64,000 nucleotides of DNA from Sphingobium amiense (GCF_003967075.1 NZ_AP018664.1:1364001-1428000); one strand, 5' to 3'. Shown: positions 1 through 9,285, counted from the first letter of the stretch. The notes: a model not told the origin generated them from the sequence alone. A program made the numbers and translations.

Positions 1-621
1 GGCCACGCCCGTGTCTTCGAGCTTGCGGCGCAGACGCGAAATGGCGGCTTCGACCGCATTGGGGGTCACCGGATCGTTGAAGCTGTAGAGCGCGTTCTCG
101 ATCACTTCGCGATGGACCACCGTGCCGGCTCGCCGCATCAGCAGTTCCAGAAGGTCCGCCTCGCGGCGCGAAAGGTCGATCTCGCGATCGCCAATGCTGG
201 CAGAGCGGCTTGCCGTGTCGAAACGCAGCATGCCGACTTCGATGACGGGCTGGGTTCGAACGCCAGGCCGGCGCAGCAGGGCGCGGATGCGCGCGGCGAG
301 CTCGTCGATCTCGAAGGGTTTGACGATATAATCGTCTGCGCCGGAATCGAGACCGGTGACGCGATCCTCCAGCGCCCCACGCGCGGTCTGGATGATGGCA
401 GGCGGCATCTGCTGATATTTTCGGCGGCTCGCGAGCCAGTCGATCCCGTCGCCGTCGGGCAGGCCGAGGTCGAGTATGATGGCATCATAGCTCGCGCTGC
501 CCATCGCAGCGTCGGCTTGTGCGAGATCATGGGCAACATCGCACACGAAGCCCCGGCGCTGAAGACCGTCGGCGATCAGTGCCGCCATTCGCTCATTATC
601 TTCGACGATGAGAAGGCGCAT
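1..621 (-). CDS. OmpR-family response regulator (3' end off window)
   Basis: Two-component response regulator, cut by the left edge so the last residues are missing. Starting at the ATG at 621 the protein opens MRLLIVEDNERM, the receiver acidic pocket. It continues with DAIILDLGLPDGDG, carrying the phosphoacceptor Asp, and IVKPFEIDELAARI, carrying the conserved Lys. The C-terminal half is an OmpR/PhoB winged helix (LSRREADLLELLMRRAG, then AISRLRRKLED), so it should bind DNA when phosphorylated. It most resembles the PhoP/QseB/TctD group. The partner kinase would be expected downstream, outside the window. The signal is unknown; the nearby stress genes are only suggestive. Confidence 0.93.
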   Translation of the reverse strand, partial: MRLLIVEDNERMAALIADGLQRRGFVCDVAHDLAQADAAMGSASYDAIILDLGLPDGDGIDWLASRRKYQQMPPAIIQTARGALEDRVTGLDSGADDYIVKPFEIDELAARIRALLRRPGVRTQPVIEVGMLRFDTASRSASIGDREIDLSRREADLLELLMRRAGTVVHREVIENALYSFNDPVTPNAVEAAISRLRRKLEDTGVA

Positions 622-699
622 GGGTTTAATGTAGACTTTCCACCAGGAACGAAAGGCAAGAAGGATTGAAGCTTTCTACCAGACCATCAACCGATGTTT

Positions 700-1389
700 T
701 CAATCCCTTTCCTCGTGCGAACCGTGATGGGAATGGCGTTGCTGCGGCGCGAAGGCGGTCGGATCCACCATGACAATGGCGATGATTGCCAGAACGATCG
801 CTGCGGCACCAAGTAGAGCCGCAAACAAGCCTGGTCCCCGAGCCTCACGCACATTCGGATAGAGGCTGTTCTTCTTGCGGCCGCTGATCATCGCGCGAAC
901 AAGGTTTTCGCCGGTGAGCAGCGACATCAACAGCACGGCGCCGACATGAAGCCCGATCAAAGCAAGCAGGCTGTAGGCGAGGGTTTCATGAAGGTCTTTG
1001 TCCATGCCGCCTGCCGCAACGCTGCTGCCGCTCCAGATGACGATTCCGGTCAATCCGATCAGCGCCACGACTGCGATCGCGCCCAGTGGATTATGACCCA
1101 CGGAACGTCGAGGATGGCCAGCTAGAAGGTCGCGTGCATGGGTGGCGATTGCTGTTGGCCGAATGAAATTCACGAACCGGGCATGCTCGCCTCCGACGAA
1201 GCCCCAGATCAGACGGAACGCAAGCAAGGCAGCAGCAGACCATCCTGCGACCATATGCCACGATGCGATCGGACTATCGTCGTCGGAAGAGAGAAACGCG
1301 ATCGAGATCGCTAGGACCAGCAGCCAATGGAATAGCCGTAGCGGCGTGTCCCAAACCTTGAATGTCCTTGTATATTCAGAATTTGTCAT
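700..1389 (-). CDS. Cytochrome b561-type di-heme membrane protein
   Basis: Predicted inner-membrane b-type cytochrome of the cytochrome b561 / Ni-Fe-hydrogenase cytochrome b group. About 229 residues with four hydrophobic segments. His residues sit in the usual places for two hemes: RLFHW (His21), SWHM (His45), DLHETLAY and LIGLHVG in the later helices. Such proteins pass electrons between quinones and a periplasmic or membrane partner. No partner oxidoreductase or c-type cytochrome is adjacent, so the role is unassigned. The ATG at 1389 is preceded by an in-frame GTG at 1392, so the start is uncertain by one codon. It ends in a His-rich tail (HSHHGSHEE), which could bind metal. Confidence 0.85.
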   Translation of the reverse strand: MTNSEYTRTFKVWDTPLRLFHWLLVLAISIAFLSSDDDSPIASWHMVAGWSAAALLAFRLIWGFVGGEHARFVNFIRPTAIATHARDLLAGHPRRSVGHNPLGAIAVVALIGLTGIVIWSGSSVAAGGMDKDLHETLAYSLLALIGLHVGAVLLMSLLTGENLVRAMISGRKKNSLYPNVREARGPGLFAALLGAAAIVLAIIAIVMVDPTAFAPQQRHSHHGSHEERD

Positions 1390-1461
1390 CACGTTCGCCT
1401 TTCCAGCTGGAAGGGCTACGGGTGTTCACTGACCGAATCCTGACGATGTGAGCAGCGTGGT

Positions 1462-2163
1462 TCAAACCACTGTTCCGAACAGCCTCCCGATGCCCGCGGT
1501 CGCAGCCAGGGCCAGCGCGCCCCAGAATGTGACCCGTAGGATTGATTTCATGGGGCGGGCGCCCCCGGCCCAGGCGCCAAGCGCGCCCAGCAGTGCGAGA
1601 AACAACAGGGTTGCCGCGACCTCGATTGCGACGAGGCTATCATGCGGAACGACGGCGACCAACAACAGGGGCATGAGGGCGCCTGTGCTGAAAGTTGCGG
1701 CGGATGTGAGCGCGGCCTGGATAGGGCGGGCGGTCACGACTTCGGAAATGCCGAGTTCGTCGCGGGCATGCGCGGCCAGCGCATCCTTTGCCATTAGTTC
1801 GTCGGCTACCTGCCGGGCCAGTTCCTCATTCAGACCGCGTTTGACATAGATGTCCGCCAGTTCCTGATGCTCGAGCACCGGTTGAACGGCGAGTTCACCT
1901 CTTTCCCGGGCGAGGTCGGCATTCTCCGTGTCCGCCTGAGAGCTGACCGAGACATATTCGCCGGCGGCCATCGACATGGCGCCTGCCACCAGCGCCGCCA
2001 TCCCTGCGACCAGGATATTGGCCTTGCCCGCGCCGGAGGCTGCGACGCCGACGATGAGGCTCGCGGTCGAAACGATCCCATCATTGGCTCCCAGCACTGC
2101 CGCGCGTAGCCAGCCGATGCGTGACACCGCATGGCGTTCGGGATGGGATCTTAGTCGGCTCAT
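1462..2163 (-). CDS. VIT1/CCC1-family metal transporter
   Basis: Membrane protein of 233 residues in the VIT/CCC1 (DUF125) family, which moves ferrous iron or manganese. The family signature is visible at the N-terminus: LRAAVLGANDGIVSTASLIVGVAASG, then a second helix and AGAMSMAAGEYVSVSSQADTE, with the typical MxxGEYVSVxSQ motif. A charged cytoplasmic segment follows (residues 80-140; RGLNEELARQVADELM), then three more hydrophobic segments. Length and layout are normal for bacterial VIT proteins. Transcribed alone on the minus strand. Iron or manganese detoxification is inferred from the family. Confidence 0.92.
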   Translation of the reverse strand: MSRLRSHPERHAVSRIGWLRAAVLGANDGIVSTASLIVGVAASGAGKANILVAGMAALVAGAMSMAAGEYVSVSSQADTENADLARERGELAVQPVLEHQELADIYVKRGLNEELARQVADELMAKDALAAHARDELGISEVVTARPIQAALTSAATFSTGALMPLLLVAVVPHDSLVAIEVAATLLFLALLGALGAWAGGARPMKSILRVTFWGALALAATAGIGRLFGTVV

Positions 2164-3102
2164 GGTGTCCTTCGTAAAATGCCGTGAAAAAGTTCAACAG
2201 TCTTTCCTGACGAAACCCTGACGATGATTGGTAGCCGGCATAGCTCAGCAATCCCTACTTGAATCGGTCTACATTTGTCGCACCACGCTGAAATCGGCAC
2301 TCGGTGAAGGGGCCGTCACGCTTGAATCCATAGAGATTGGAGAGACCCGGCCTAGTTCATGTGATCATGGCCTCCTGCAGGCGGCTCATGAGAGGCAGCG
2401 CCAATTCCAGATCATCCGGTTCGACGGCTGCCTCCAATATGGTTTCGACGTGCATGACGGCTATGTTCACAGCTTTGGCCTTCGCATGACCGCGGGGATC
2501 GATTTCGGAATCCGTCTTCTTGCGAAACTTCGGGGTGAAGAGACTGCAAAAATTACGTAACTCGCGATCGAATATGATCCAGCCCCCCGTTCGATACGGG
2601 TCGTCCACGTAATGCGAGTCCTGAACTAATCGCGACAGCGCGTGCGATTATGGGTGAGGATGCGGCCTATCAGGCCGCTTTGATCGCTGCGGAACGTCGC
2701 GTATGAGTGAGAGGCGCGTTAGAGGGGCTTACAAGCCGCATCAGCTTCCAGCCCAGGAAATAGCGGAACGGGAGCCGAACTGGGCAAGGATAACTTGCAC
2801 TGCGTCGCTCAATAACTGCGGCAATCCCCATTCGGATAACGGAAACCGAGCGTATATTGCGAGATGAAGTGATACGGCCTTCCGCTCGAACATGATCGCC
2901 GTCGCTGGACAATGGAAGCCGTGGACCGAAAGGGAGGTCCACGAAATCGTAGCCCGATCACGGGAAAGGAATTATCTTTCCCGATTGCTGACCCACATGC
3001 TTGCCGTTTTTCGCTGGCGGATGATCGAACAAGATTGGCGGCGCCTCCTCTCGCTGCTTGCTCCGTCAAAGTGAGCGGTTTCGCGCGGGCATCGTCCCCA
3101 GT
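2164..3102. other. Gene-poor interval
   Basis: About 940 bases with no confident gene. Several short open frames exist on both strands, but they lack family motifs and good ribosome-binding sites. The best candidate is the 83-codon minus-strand frame listed separately. The rest reads as non-coding or decayed sequence. I see no repeat array, tRNA or clear terminator in it. Confidence 0.5.
2357..2608 (-). CDS. Possible small protein of unknown function
   Basis: An 83-codon frame beginning with GTG at 2608. The translation looks protein-like, with mixed charge and an amphipathic C-terminal helix (HAKAKAVNIAVMHVETILEAA, then EPDDLELALPLMSRLQEA). The frame stays open for about 14 codons upstream of the GTG without an ATG, so it may be the remnant of a longer gene. 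I do not recognise the family, and no strong Shine-Dalgarno is visible. It lies alone in a gene-poor gap. Treat as tentative. Confidence 0.33.
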   Translation of the reverse strand: MDDPYRTGGWIIFDRELRNFCSLFTPKFRKKTDSEIDPRGHAKAKAVNIAVMHVETILEAAVEPDDLELALPLMSRLQEAMIT

Positions 3103-3753
3103 CTACCGTTTCGGCGCCTTTGGGCGCTGCGCGCGGATTTCCGCCAGCAGCACGCCAAGATATTTCTCAGCTTCGGCAGCTTCGCTTTCGGGATAGGCGG
3201 CCGTCATGCGTCCGCTCCAATAGCCATAGTCGACTGTCGTCAGGCTGGAACGCCATGGTTTGCCGTCGCGATAGCCGGTGAAAGTTCCGCGATAGGCCTT
3301 GAGGCGGCGATTGGTTGGGATCGTCGCCGGTCCTTCCGACACGATGGTCGGCGCGGCAAAATGGGACATCGTAGCCTGACGCATGATCATATAGTGGTCG
3401 CGTGGCGACATCTGGTCGATATGGACCACCGCCATCCGCACCACGATGCGATCGTCGCCGGTGCCGAGTGGCCGGTCGTAGCCGATGGCGATATACTCGC
3501 CGCCCGGATCGAATGCCCGTTCCCTGAGGCGGGTAAAGCCCTCGAATTCCTCCGGGAAGCGCAGGCCGCTGGCCACGTGGACAAGAGTTGTGCCGTCCGG
3601 CGCCAACTCAAATCCGTCGGGTACCGCGATTGCCGTGGCGTCGGCCGAAGGCGGCGCAGCGGGCGCGGTTTCAGCCAGTGACGGAGCCGCCGAGGACAGC
3701 CCCAGCAGGATGGCGGCGGCAAGGGAAACTGGAACGCGCAATGATCGGGACAT
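3103..3753 (-). CDS. Secreted protein of unknown function
   Basis: Predicted exported protein of 216 residues. The ATG at 3753 was chosen over upstream in-frame codons because it gives a clean signal peptide: MSRSLRVPVSLAAAILLGL, followed by an Ala-rich region and a likely cut after SLAE. The mature part has no domain I recognise. It contains FPEEFEGFTRLRERAFD and the stretch YIAIGYDRPLGTGDDRIVVRM, consistent with a beta-rich periplasmic fold. The L,D-transpeptidase gene ends just upstream on the same strand (gap about 120 bp), so both may act in the periplasm. Confidence 0.72.
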   Translation of the reverse strand: MSRSLRVPVSLAAAILLGLSSAAPSLAETAPAAPPSADATAIAVPDGFELAPDGTTLVHVASGLRFPEEFEGFTRLRERAFDPGGEYIAIGYDRPLGTGDDRIVVRMAVVHIDQMSPRDHYMIMRQATMSHFAAPTIVSEGPATIPTNRRLKAYRGTFTGYRDGKPWRSSLTTVDYGYWSGRMTAAYPESEAAEAEKYLGVLLAEIRAQRPKAPKR

Positions 3754-3874
3754 CGAAGTCAAATCCTCTGGTGAGTATGTCGTAATTAGGCCGGTCTTCG
3801 CAATTATGGCAGGGGGCTGTTTGGAATCAGGCGGTAAGACGCTGCGATGGACGCGAAGTCGGGATTGCGCAACG

Positions 3875-4957
3875 TCATCGTTCGTTTGTATCCGCTTGGG
3901 CATCCTCGCCCGTGAGCACGGTCAGGGATGTGCCTGTACTCCCGCTTTCGAGGGTATCGGCCGTGACGATCAGCGTGCTTCCCGGTTTGAGCACCGACAG
4001 CAGGCCCCGTCTGAAGTCCTCGGGAAGGATTAGCCGCTCCCGGTCCTGCCGCGAGACTTCCCCCGTCTGTGCACCGCCAAATACAGGGAGGAACATCCAA
4101 TGCGTCCCGTGTTCGTCGATGGAGGCGAGGTTGAAGGCCTGAAGGCCGGAGATCTTGCCGCGGATGGCGACAGGCGCCGAACCGATTTCGATGCCGTTTC
4201 GCAACACCACGGCGCGCTGGTCCGCCGCGCTGACGATTATGGAGATCGGCCCTGTGAGTGCTTTCTCTGGCTGCCAGACCGTCAAAAAGGCATTCCCGAA
4301 CGACGAGCGCCGGGCCGTATCCTGCAGGATACGGGGAGCTGGGGCAAAGCGCGGAATCTCGCTTGCCTGCGTGATGATGACCGTCAGGCCAAGCTGCGTG
4401 ACATCATAGAGGTGCTCGGCGAACGTCAGGGGAAACCGGATGCATCCGTGCGAGGCGGGATAGCCCGGAAGATTGCCGGCGTGCATGGCAATCCCGTCCC
4501 AGGTGAGGCGCTGCATGTAGGGCATCGGCGCGTCATTGTAGAGGTTCGATCTGTGCGCGACTTTCTTTTGGAGGATGGTGAAAACCCCGGTCGGCGTTTC
4601 GTGGCCGGCTGCGCCGGTGGAAACGGTCGAGATGCCGATCAGGACGCCGTTGCGATAGACATAGGCCCGCTGCCTGGCGAGGCTGACGATGATGACCACC
4701 GGACCATCGGGAGCCGCTTCGGGCGCCCACAGGAACTCTCCTGGCCGTAACGCTTCCACGCTCGCCGCGATCGATCCTGGATCAAGCGCCATAGCGCGGA
4801 TCGGAGCGGCGGTCAGGCAGAGCGCGGCAGTCATGGTGCCGGCAAGAAGCGTTCGGCGCGAGAAGCGTGTCGATGGTGCGTGGGATGCGCCGGCCGTTGC
4901 CACGGCAGTGAGCGTCGGGGTTCGCAATATGATGTCTGGTGTTGTGATTTTATCCAT
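3875..4957 (-). CDS. L,D-transpeptidase (YkuD domain), exported
   Basis: Peptidoglycan-modifying enzyme that forms 3-3 crosslinks or attaches proteins to the wall. The ATG at 4957 gives 360 residues. Residues 31-56 (RFSRRTLLAG plus a hydrophobic run and AAPIRAMA) resemble a Tat-type export signal. The YkuD domain follows at roughly residues 85-215 with the catalytic motif SHGCIRFP (nucleophile Cys172, Arg174) and an upstream His in AMHAG (His159). The C-terminal 130 residues form a second beta-rich region (SIIVSAADQRAVVLRNG) resembling the start of the YkuD fold without its catalytic motif, possibly an internal repeat. A frame extension upstream of 4957 lacks signal features and was rejected. 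Confidence 0.9.
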   Translation of the reverse strand: MDKITTPDIILRTPTLTAVATAGASHAPSTRFSRRTLLAGTMTAALCLTAAPIRAMALDPGSIAASVEALRPGEFLWAPEAAPDGPVVIIVSLARQRAYVYRNGVLIGISTVSTGAAGHETPTGVFTILQKKVAHRSNLYNDAPMPYMQRLTWDGIAMHAGNLPGYPASHGCIRFPLTFAEHLYDVTQLGLTVIITQASEIPRFAPAPRILQDTARRSSFGNAFLTVWQPEKALTGPISIIVSAADQRAVVLRNGIEIGSAPVAIRGKISGLQAFNLASIDEHGTHWMFLPVFGGAQTGEVSRQDRERLILPEDFRRGLLSVLKPGSTLIVTADTLESGSTGTSLTVLTGEDAQADTNER

Positions 4958-5096
4958 CCTCTTCTGATCAGGCCATAATATCGGTCTGCTTCGCGACGGC
5001 CAGCGAATCCTTGCCGAAGAACATTTCTGTCCGTCCTGCAAATACACGGCGACACGTTCCTTGGTTGGCGGACCACTGCTGATATGTTGCGTCGAT

Positions 5097-5954
5097 ATGA
5101 CCCCGCGAACGATTCTGTTTCCAACCGATTTTAGCGGTCGCTGCGACCGAGCCCGCGACCGCGCGATACAGCTGGCGAGCGAGTGGCGCGCACATCTGGT
5201 TCTTCTCCACGTTCAGAGGGATCCCGATCCCGCAGACATGCTCGACGGACTGCAGGCCGCCGAGAGTCGCCTTCATGCCCGCTTGCGGGCGGAGGTGGCG
5301 GACCCGGATATTCCGGTCGAGACACGCCTCGCCACCGGCGCCGTCTCGCAGGCGGTGCTGGAAGCGTCAACCGCATGCGGGGCGGATCTCATCGTGACCG
5401 GCATCTCGCGCCATGACGATATCGGGGATTTCCTGATCGGCACGACCGTGGAGCGCATGATACGCCATGCTCATGCGCCGGTGCTTATCGTGAAGGAAAA
5501 GACCCAGCACCACTATCGCCGGGTCTTGGTCGCAACCGATTTCTCCGGCTGCTCGGCCCAGGCGCTTCGCACGGCCATGGCCGCATTCCCCGCTGCCGAG
5601 ATCACTCTCGTTCACGCCTATCACGTGCCGCTGGAGGCACTTCGGGGCCGGGAAGGGCCGGCAGCTGCGCTGCAGGCCAGGATAGCCTATGATCTGGATG
5701 CCTTTCTGGACAGGACCGATCTGCCCGCCGACGCACGCGACAGGCTGGATATCAATGTCGACTATGGCGAGGTTTGCGAGGTTGTCCGCAATCATGTGAA
5801 GCTGAGCGAAACCGACCTGGCCGTGATCGGAACGCACGGTCGATCGGCCCTGACGGTGGCGGTGCTCGGCAGCACGGCGCGGGCGCTGCTCAGCCGTCTC
5901 GATTGCGATGTCCTGCTCGTGCGCCAGCAGCCGCAGGCGGATGCTGCCGTCTGA
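5097..5954 (+). CDS. Universal stress protein, tandem UspA domains
   Basis: Cytoplasmic stress protein of 285 residues with two UspA domains. The first (about residues 1-135) begins PRTILFPTDFSG and ends with a nucleotide-binding glycine region VERMIRHAHAPVLIVK. The second (about 140-280) begins YRRVLVATDFSGCS and has the ATP-binding motif GTHGRSALTVAVLGSTARALL. Tandem Usp proteins often respond to energy limitation or low oxygen. The stop codon overlaps the open frame of the downstream phospholipase D-type gene, so the two are probably translated together. ATG 5097 is preferred over an upstream TTG because it starts right at the domain, although no strong Shine-Dalgarno is seen. Confidence 0.93.
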   Translation: MTPRTILFPTDFSGRCDRARDRAIQLASEWRAHLVLLHVQRDPDPADMLDGLQAAESRLHARLRAEVADPDIPVETRLATGAVSQAVLEASTACGADLIVTGISRHDDIGDFLIGTTVERMIRHAHAPVLIVKEKTQHHYRRVLVATDFSGCSAQALRTAMAAFPAAEITLVHAYHVPLEALRGREGPAAALQARIAYDLDAFLDRTDLPADARDRLDINVDYGEVCEVVRNHVKLSETDLAVIGTHGRSALTVAVLGSTARALLSRLDCDVLLVRQQPQADAAV

Positions 5955-7501
5955 TCCGGATCGTCATCCTTGCCTGCCTGGGCTTCGTCGCGGCGTCGAT
6001 GCTCGCGACTTGGGTCTACGGCCTGTTCGCCAGTCGCGCGCAGGGGGAGCCTTCCTACGCACTGTCGATCGAACGCGGCCGGACGCCGCTCGATCAGCGT
6101 ATCGGCGCCACGACGGATGCGCACCCCGGTGAGAGCGGCCTGCTTTTGCTGGACGAGAATCTCGACGCCTTCGCGGCACGTGGATTGTCGGCGCGCAAGG
6201 TCGAGCGCTCGCTCGATCTGATGTATTACATCTGGCACGACGATCTGACCGGCCGCCTTCTTCTGGCCGAGGCCCTGTCCGCGGCCGATCGCGGCGTCAG
6301 GGTGCGGATCCTGATCGACGACATCGGCACCAGCCATACATCTGATGCGATGATCGCCATGGCGCATCATCCGCATATCGAGATCCGTATCTTCAACCCG
6401 ACCCGGGCGCGGCAGGGCGGCTTGCGGCGCGGCATCGAAATGATGCTGCGCGCCTTCAGCGTGACCCGGCGCATGCACAACAAGGCCTGGATCGCTGATG
6501 GCCGCGTTGCCATCCTTGGCGGGCGCAATATCGGCGACGCCTATTTCGATGCCGCGACGCAAACCAATTTCCGCGACATGGACGTGCTGGTGATGGGGCC
6601 AGCCGTCGCCCAGACGGAGAAGATCTTCGACGATTACTGGAACAGCGGCCTGGCGTTGCCGGTCGATAGGCTTTCGCCCTTGAAAGATCCTGGCGCGGCG
6701 CTGACGCGGATCGCCGCCGAATTGAGCAACGCTGCCAATGAGGCTGCCGCGCGCCCCTATCTGGAGCGCATCGCCAAACGGCTCTCGCTTCTCGATCCCG
6801 AGACCACGCGGCCCGACTGGACTCGCGCCGCCCGCGTGATCGCCGATCCGCCGCGCAAGGTGCTGGGCAAGGAGGGCAAGAACTGGCTGATGCACGACCT
6901 GCTGCCGGTCTTCGATGCGGCGCGGGAAAGGCTTGAAATCACTTCGCCCTATTTCATCCCCGGCGAGGAAGGCACGGCGGCGCTCGCCGCGATTGCGGCA
7001 AAGGGGGTTTCGGTCTCGGTCCTGACCAATTCTCTTGCGGCAACCGATGTCGCCGCGGTCCATGGCGGTTATGCGCGCTACCGTGTTCCGCTGCTCGAGG
7101 CAGGGATCAAGCTCTGGGAATTGCGCCCCGAGCATCAGGAGCGGGACTTTTCCCTGCGAGGATCGAGCCGGGCAAGCCTGCACACCAAGGCTTTCACTGC
7201 CGACGGGCATATGGGGTTCATCGGCTCGATGAACCTGGATCCTCGTTCGGCTTCCCTCAACACGGAAATGGGCGTCCTCTTCGAGTCCGAGGCCCTGGCC
7301 CGGAAGATGGCTGCCATCTGGCAGCGCGATACCGCGCCCTCCCGCAGCTATGAGGTCTGTCTGACGTCGGATGGCGACGTGGCATGGGCCGGGAGCCGGA
7401 ACGGCGTGCCCGTCCGATACGACCGGGAACCGGAAGCCTCGTTCTGGCGCAGACTAACCGCACAGGCCATTGGCCTTCTGCCGCTGGAATCGCAGCTTTG
7501 A
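5951..7501 (+). CDS. Phospholipase D-family protein (cardiolipin-synthase-like)
   Basis: Membrane-associated enzyme with two HKD catalytic motifs: HNKAWIADGRVAILGGRN in the first half and HTKAFTADGHMGFIGSMN in the second. This is the standard PLD arrangement for cardiolipin synthase or PLD-type phospholipases. Around 510 residues with an N-terminal hydrophobic helix (LIRIVILACLGFVAAS). The start is uncertain. The helix is encoded upstream of the first in-frame ATG (5999), so I place the start at CTG 5951, whose bases overlap the Usp stop codon. ATG 5999 would remove half of the helix. The close coupling to the stress protein suggests membrane-lipid remodelling under stress. Confidence 0.85.
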   Translation: MIRIVILACLGFVAASMLATWVYGLFASRAQGEPSYALSIERGRTPLDQRIGATTDAHPGESGLLLLDENLDAFAARGLSARKVERSLDLMYYIWHDDLTGRLLLAEALSAADRGVRVRILIDDIGTSHTSDAMIAMAHHPHIEIRIFNPTRARQGGLRRGIEMMLRAFSVTRRMHNKAWIADGRVAILGGRNIGDAYFDAATQTNFRDMDVLVMGPAVAQTEKIFDDYWNSGLALPVDRLSPLKDPGAALTRIAAELSNAANEAAARPYLERIAKRLSLLDPETTRPDWTRAARVIADPPRKVLGKEGKNWLMHDLLPVFDAARERLEITSPYFIPGEEGTAALAAIAAKGVSVSVLTNSLAATDVAAVHGGYARYRVPLLEAGIKLWELRPEHQERDFSLRGSSRASLHTKAFTADGHMGFIGSMNLDPRSASLNTEMGVLFESEALARKMAAIWQRDTAPSRSYEVCLTSDGDVAWAGSRNGVPVRYDREPEASFWRRLTAQAIGLLPLESQL

Positions 7502-7585
7502 CCCAAGCAGGCTTTCGGCGCCGTCTTCAATTTTGCGTGTTGCCGACGAATGGACCGTCTGCGACGGGGACCTGTTTCCTTGAGA

Positions 7586-8170
7586 TCATGCGCTTGAGCG
7601 CGGATCGTTGTCGGAGCGCAGAAATCTGCTCCAGTCGATCTGGGCGAGCGCAGCAAGCAGGATGATCATGCCGATCTGCATCGCGATGCCCCACGGACTG
7701 GTGAGGCGCTCGGTAAAGACGTCACCCAGGCTCGATTTGCGGATCACGCCTGCTGTCGCGGCATAGATCGAATAGGAGACGAGACGCCCGACGAAAAACG
7801 CTGCTGTGAACTTCCCCAGCCTGATACCCGCAAGGCCGGCCGCTTCGAACAGTTGCGCCGAGGGAAGCGGAGAGAGCGCGAACAACGCGAGCCCGAAAAT
7901 CGCGCTTTTCGGTCGGTCCTCGACGACTTTTTTCGCTGCTTCGAGGTTGCGCTTTTGTTTCGCGGGCAAATAGTCCTTGAGAAATCGAAAGCCCCAGGCA
8001 AGCAGCAAACGTCCAAGAGCGGCCGCGAGCGCGCCAATGAACACGATCAAGGCGACAGGCAGATCGGTCGTCAGGCCATAGAGAACGATGATCGACCATG
8101 TCGGGGGACCGAACGCGGGCAACAGGTTGATACCAAGGACGATCAGGAAGAGAATCAGGCACGCGGTCAT
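7586..8170 (-). CDS. VTT/SNARE-like integral membrane protein
   Basis: Inner-membrane protein of 194 residues with about five hydrophobic segments. The pattern GPPTWSIIVLYGL, a charged cytoplasmic loop (LPAKQKRNLEAAKKVVEDRP) and FALSPLPSAQLFEAAGLAGI resembles the VTT (DedA/YqaA) superfamily, where the middle motif lies in a re-entrant helix. Related proteins act in membrane homeostasis or lipid movement. No substrate can be assigned. The ATG at 8170 follows a GAAGG-type ribosome site. It is transcribed leftward and is convergent with the phospholipase D-type gene. Confidence 0.72.
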   Translation of the reverse strand: MTACLILFLIVLGINLLPAFGPPTWSIIVLYGLTTDLPVALIVFIGALAAALGRLLLAWGFRFLKDYLPAKQKRNLEAAKKVVEDRPKSAIFGLALFALSPLPSAQLFEAAGLAGIRLGKFTAAFFVGRLVSYSIYAATAGVIRKSSLGDVFTERLTSPWGIAMQIGMIILLAALAQIDWSRFLRSDNDPRSSA

Positions 8171-8251
8171 TTCGCCTTCGGCGTTATCGCATTTGCGCAG
8201 GGTCAGCGAGCCGGATGGGAGAGGTGTCTTTCAGCCTGTCAATCCATGCGT

Positions 8252-8662
8252 CTACTTCTCGACGCGCGTCCAGATCTGCGACCGGCACCCGATGCGCCCG
8301 ACGAGGCAGCCGTTCGCCTCGAGCCTGTTGCTGTCGAGTACCGTGACGCGCCCGGTGAAGGTCCGGCCGATATCGGGCACGAAAACGCGGCCGCGCCACA
8401 CGCCGGGCTGCTCCTGCTCGAAATCACGAAACAGCTGTGCGCCCACCAGAGGATCCGGGCTGCCCTTGCGCGCATCGGCTTTCGCCTTGTCGTTAGCCCA
8501 GACGACGACACCGCACATCCTGTCGTCGCACGGTTGCGCGCGGATATGCACACTGTTTGCAGGGTTGCGCCAGATAGTCCCGGAAATGCTCGATGCCGGA
8601 GCATTTCCGACCGTTGCCGCCAGGATGAGCAAGACCGAAAGCGGTTTGTATCCTCCGATCAT
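8252..8662 (-). CDS. DUF2147-family exported protein
   Basis: Small secreted protein of 136 residues. The chosen ATG at 8662 gives MIGGYKPLSVLLILAATVG as signal peptide; an upstream ATG would add a non-signal-like stretch. The mature part carries the DUF2147 pattern: GTIWRNPANSVHIRAQPCDDRMCGVVVWAND, then GRVFVPDIGRTFTGRVTVLDSNRLEANGC, a beta-barrel-like domain with paired cysteines. The family is widespread in proteobacteria with no established function. It stands alone between two membrane-protein genes on the same strand. Confidence 0.8.
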   Translation of the reverse strand: MIGGYKPLSVLLILAATVGNAPASSISGTIWRNPANSVHIRAQPCDDRMCGVVVWANDKAKADARKGSPDPLVGAQLFRDFEQEQPGVWRGRVFVPDIGRTFTGRVTVLDSNRLEANGCLVGRIGCRSQIWTRVEK

Positions 8663-8712
8663 CCTGGCGTTTCCTTTGTTGTTCGGGGCAGGGCACCCTT
8701 GCCGCACTAAGT

Positions 8713-9285
8713 CTATAGCTTACCGATGCGGCGCAGACCCATGGCGAGGATGATGAGGAAGGTTCCTCGCAGCAGGAAGCTCAGGCCGACCGCCAATGCC
8801 AGGAAGGCAAGTCCGGTCGCGGGATCGCTGAACAGGAGGAGACCGCCCAGAACAGTGTCGAGAACGCCGAGTAGCAGGCGCCAGCCCCGGTCATGCGCAG
8901 ACTGGAATGCGCCGACGATTTCGAAAACGCCGATGATGAGCAACCAGGCGCCGATCAGCGCGACGAGCGTCAAGGCCCCGGCGAAGGGATTGAAGAAAGT
9001 GATGGCGGCCGCGACGAGGCTCAGCACGCCGAGGAGGATCTCGATCCAGCGTGCGCGCCGGGAGAGCGAGGACAACCCGGCCGCGATAGCCAGTATTCCG
9101 TATATGAGGAGCGCCACGGCAAGGAAAACACCTGTCGCGAAGCCCGTCGCGATTGGGTTGAGGAGCGCAAAAACGCCGATCAGGATCACGAGCAGCCCAT
9201 AAGCCAGGACCCAGCCCCAACTGGTCTCCAATGCCGGGTCGGCCATACCATAGGGGCTGGAATAGCGCCTCGATTGTGACGGCAT
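8713..9285 (-). CDS. HdeD-like membrane protein (DUF308)
   Basis: Integral membrane protein of 190 residues with six hydrophobic helices in three repeated pairs, the HdeD/DUF308 layout: WGWVLAYGLLVILIGVFALLNP, then RARWIEILLGVLSLVAAAITFFNP and DRGWRLLLGVLDTVLGGLLLF. In Escherichia coli HdeD contributes to acid resistance at high cell density, and homologues occur in stress-tolerance loci. The ATG at 9285 follows a good AAGGAG ribosome site. The function here is inferred from the family only; it fits the surrounding stress-gene set. Confidence 0.88.
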   Translation of the reverse strand: MPSQSRRYSSPYGMADPALETSWGWVLAYGLLVILIGVFALLNPIATGFATGVFLAVALLIYGILAIAAGLSSLSRRARWIEILLGVLSLVAAAITFFNPFAGALTLVALIGAWLLIIGVFEIVGAFQSAHDRGWRLLLGVLDTVLGGLLLFSDPATGLAFLALAVGLSFLLRGTFLIILAMGLRRIGKL

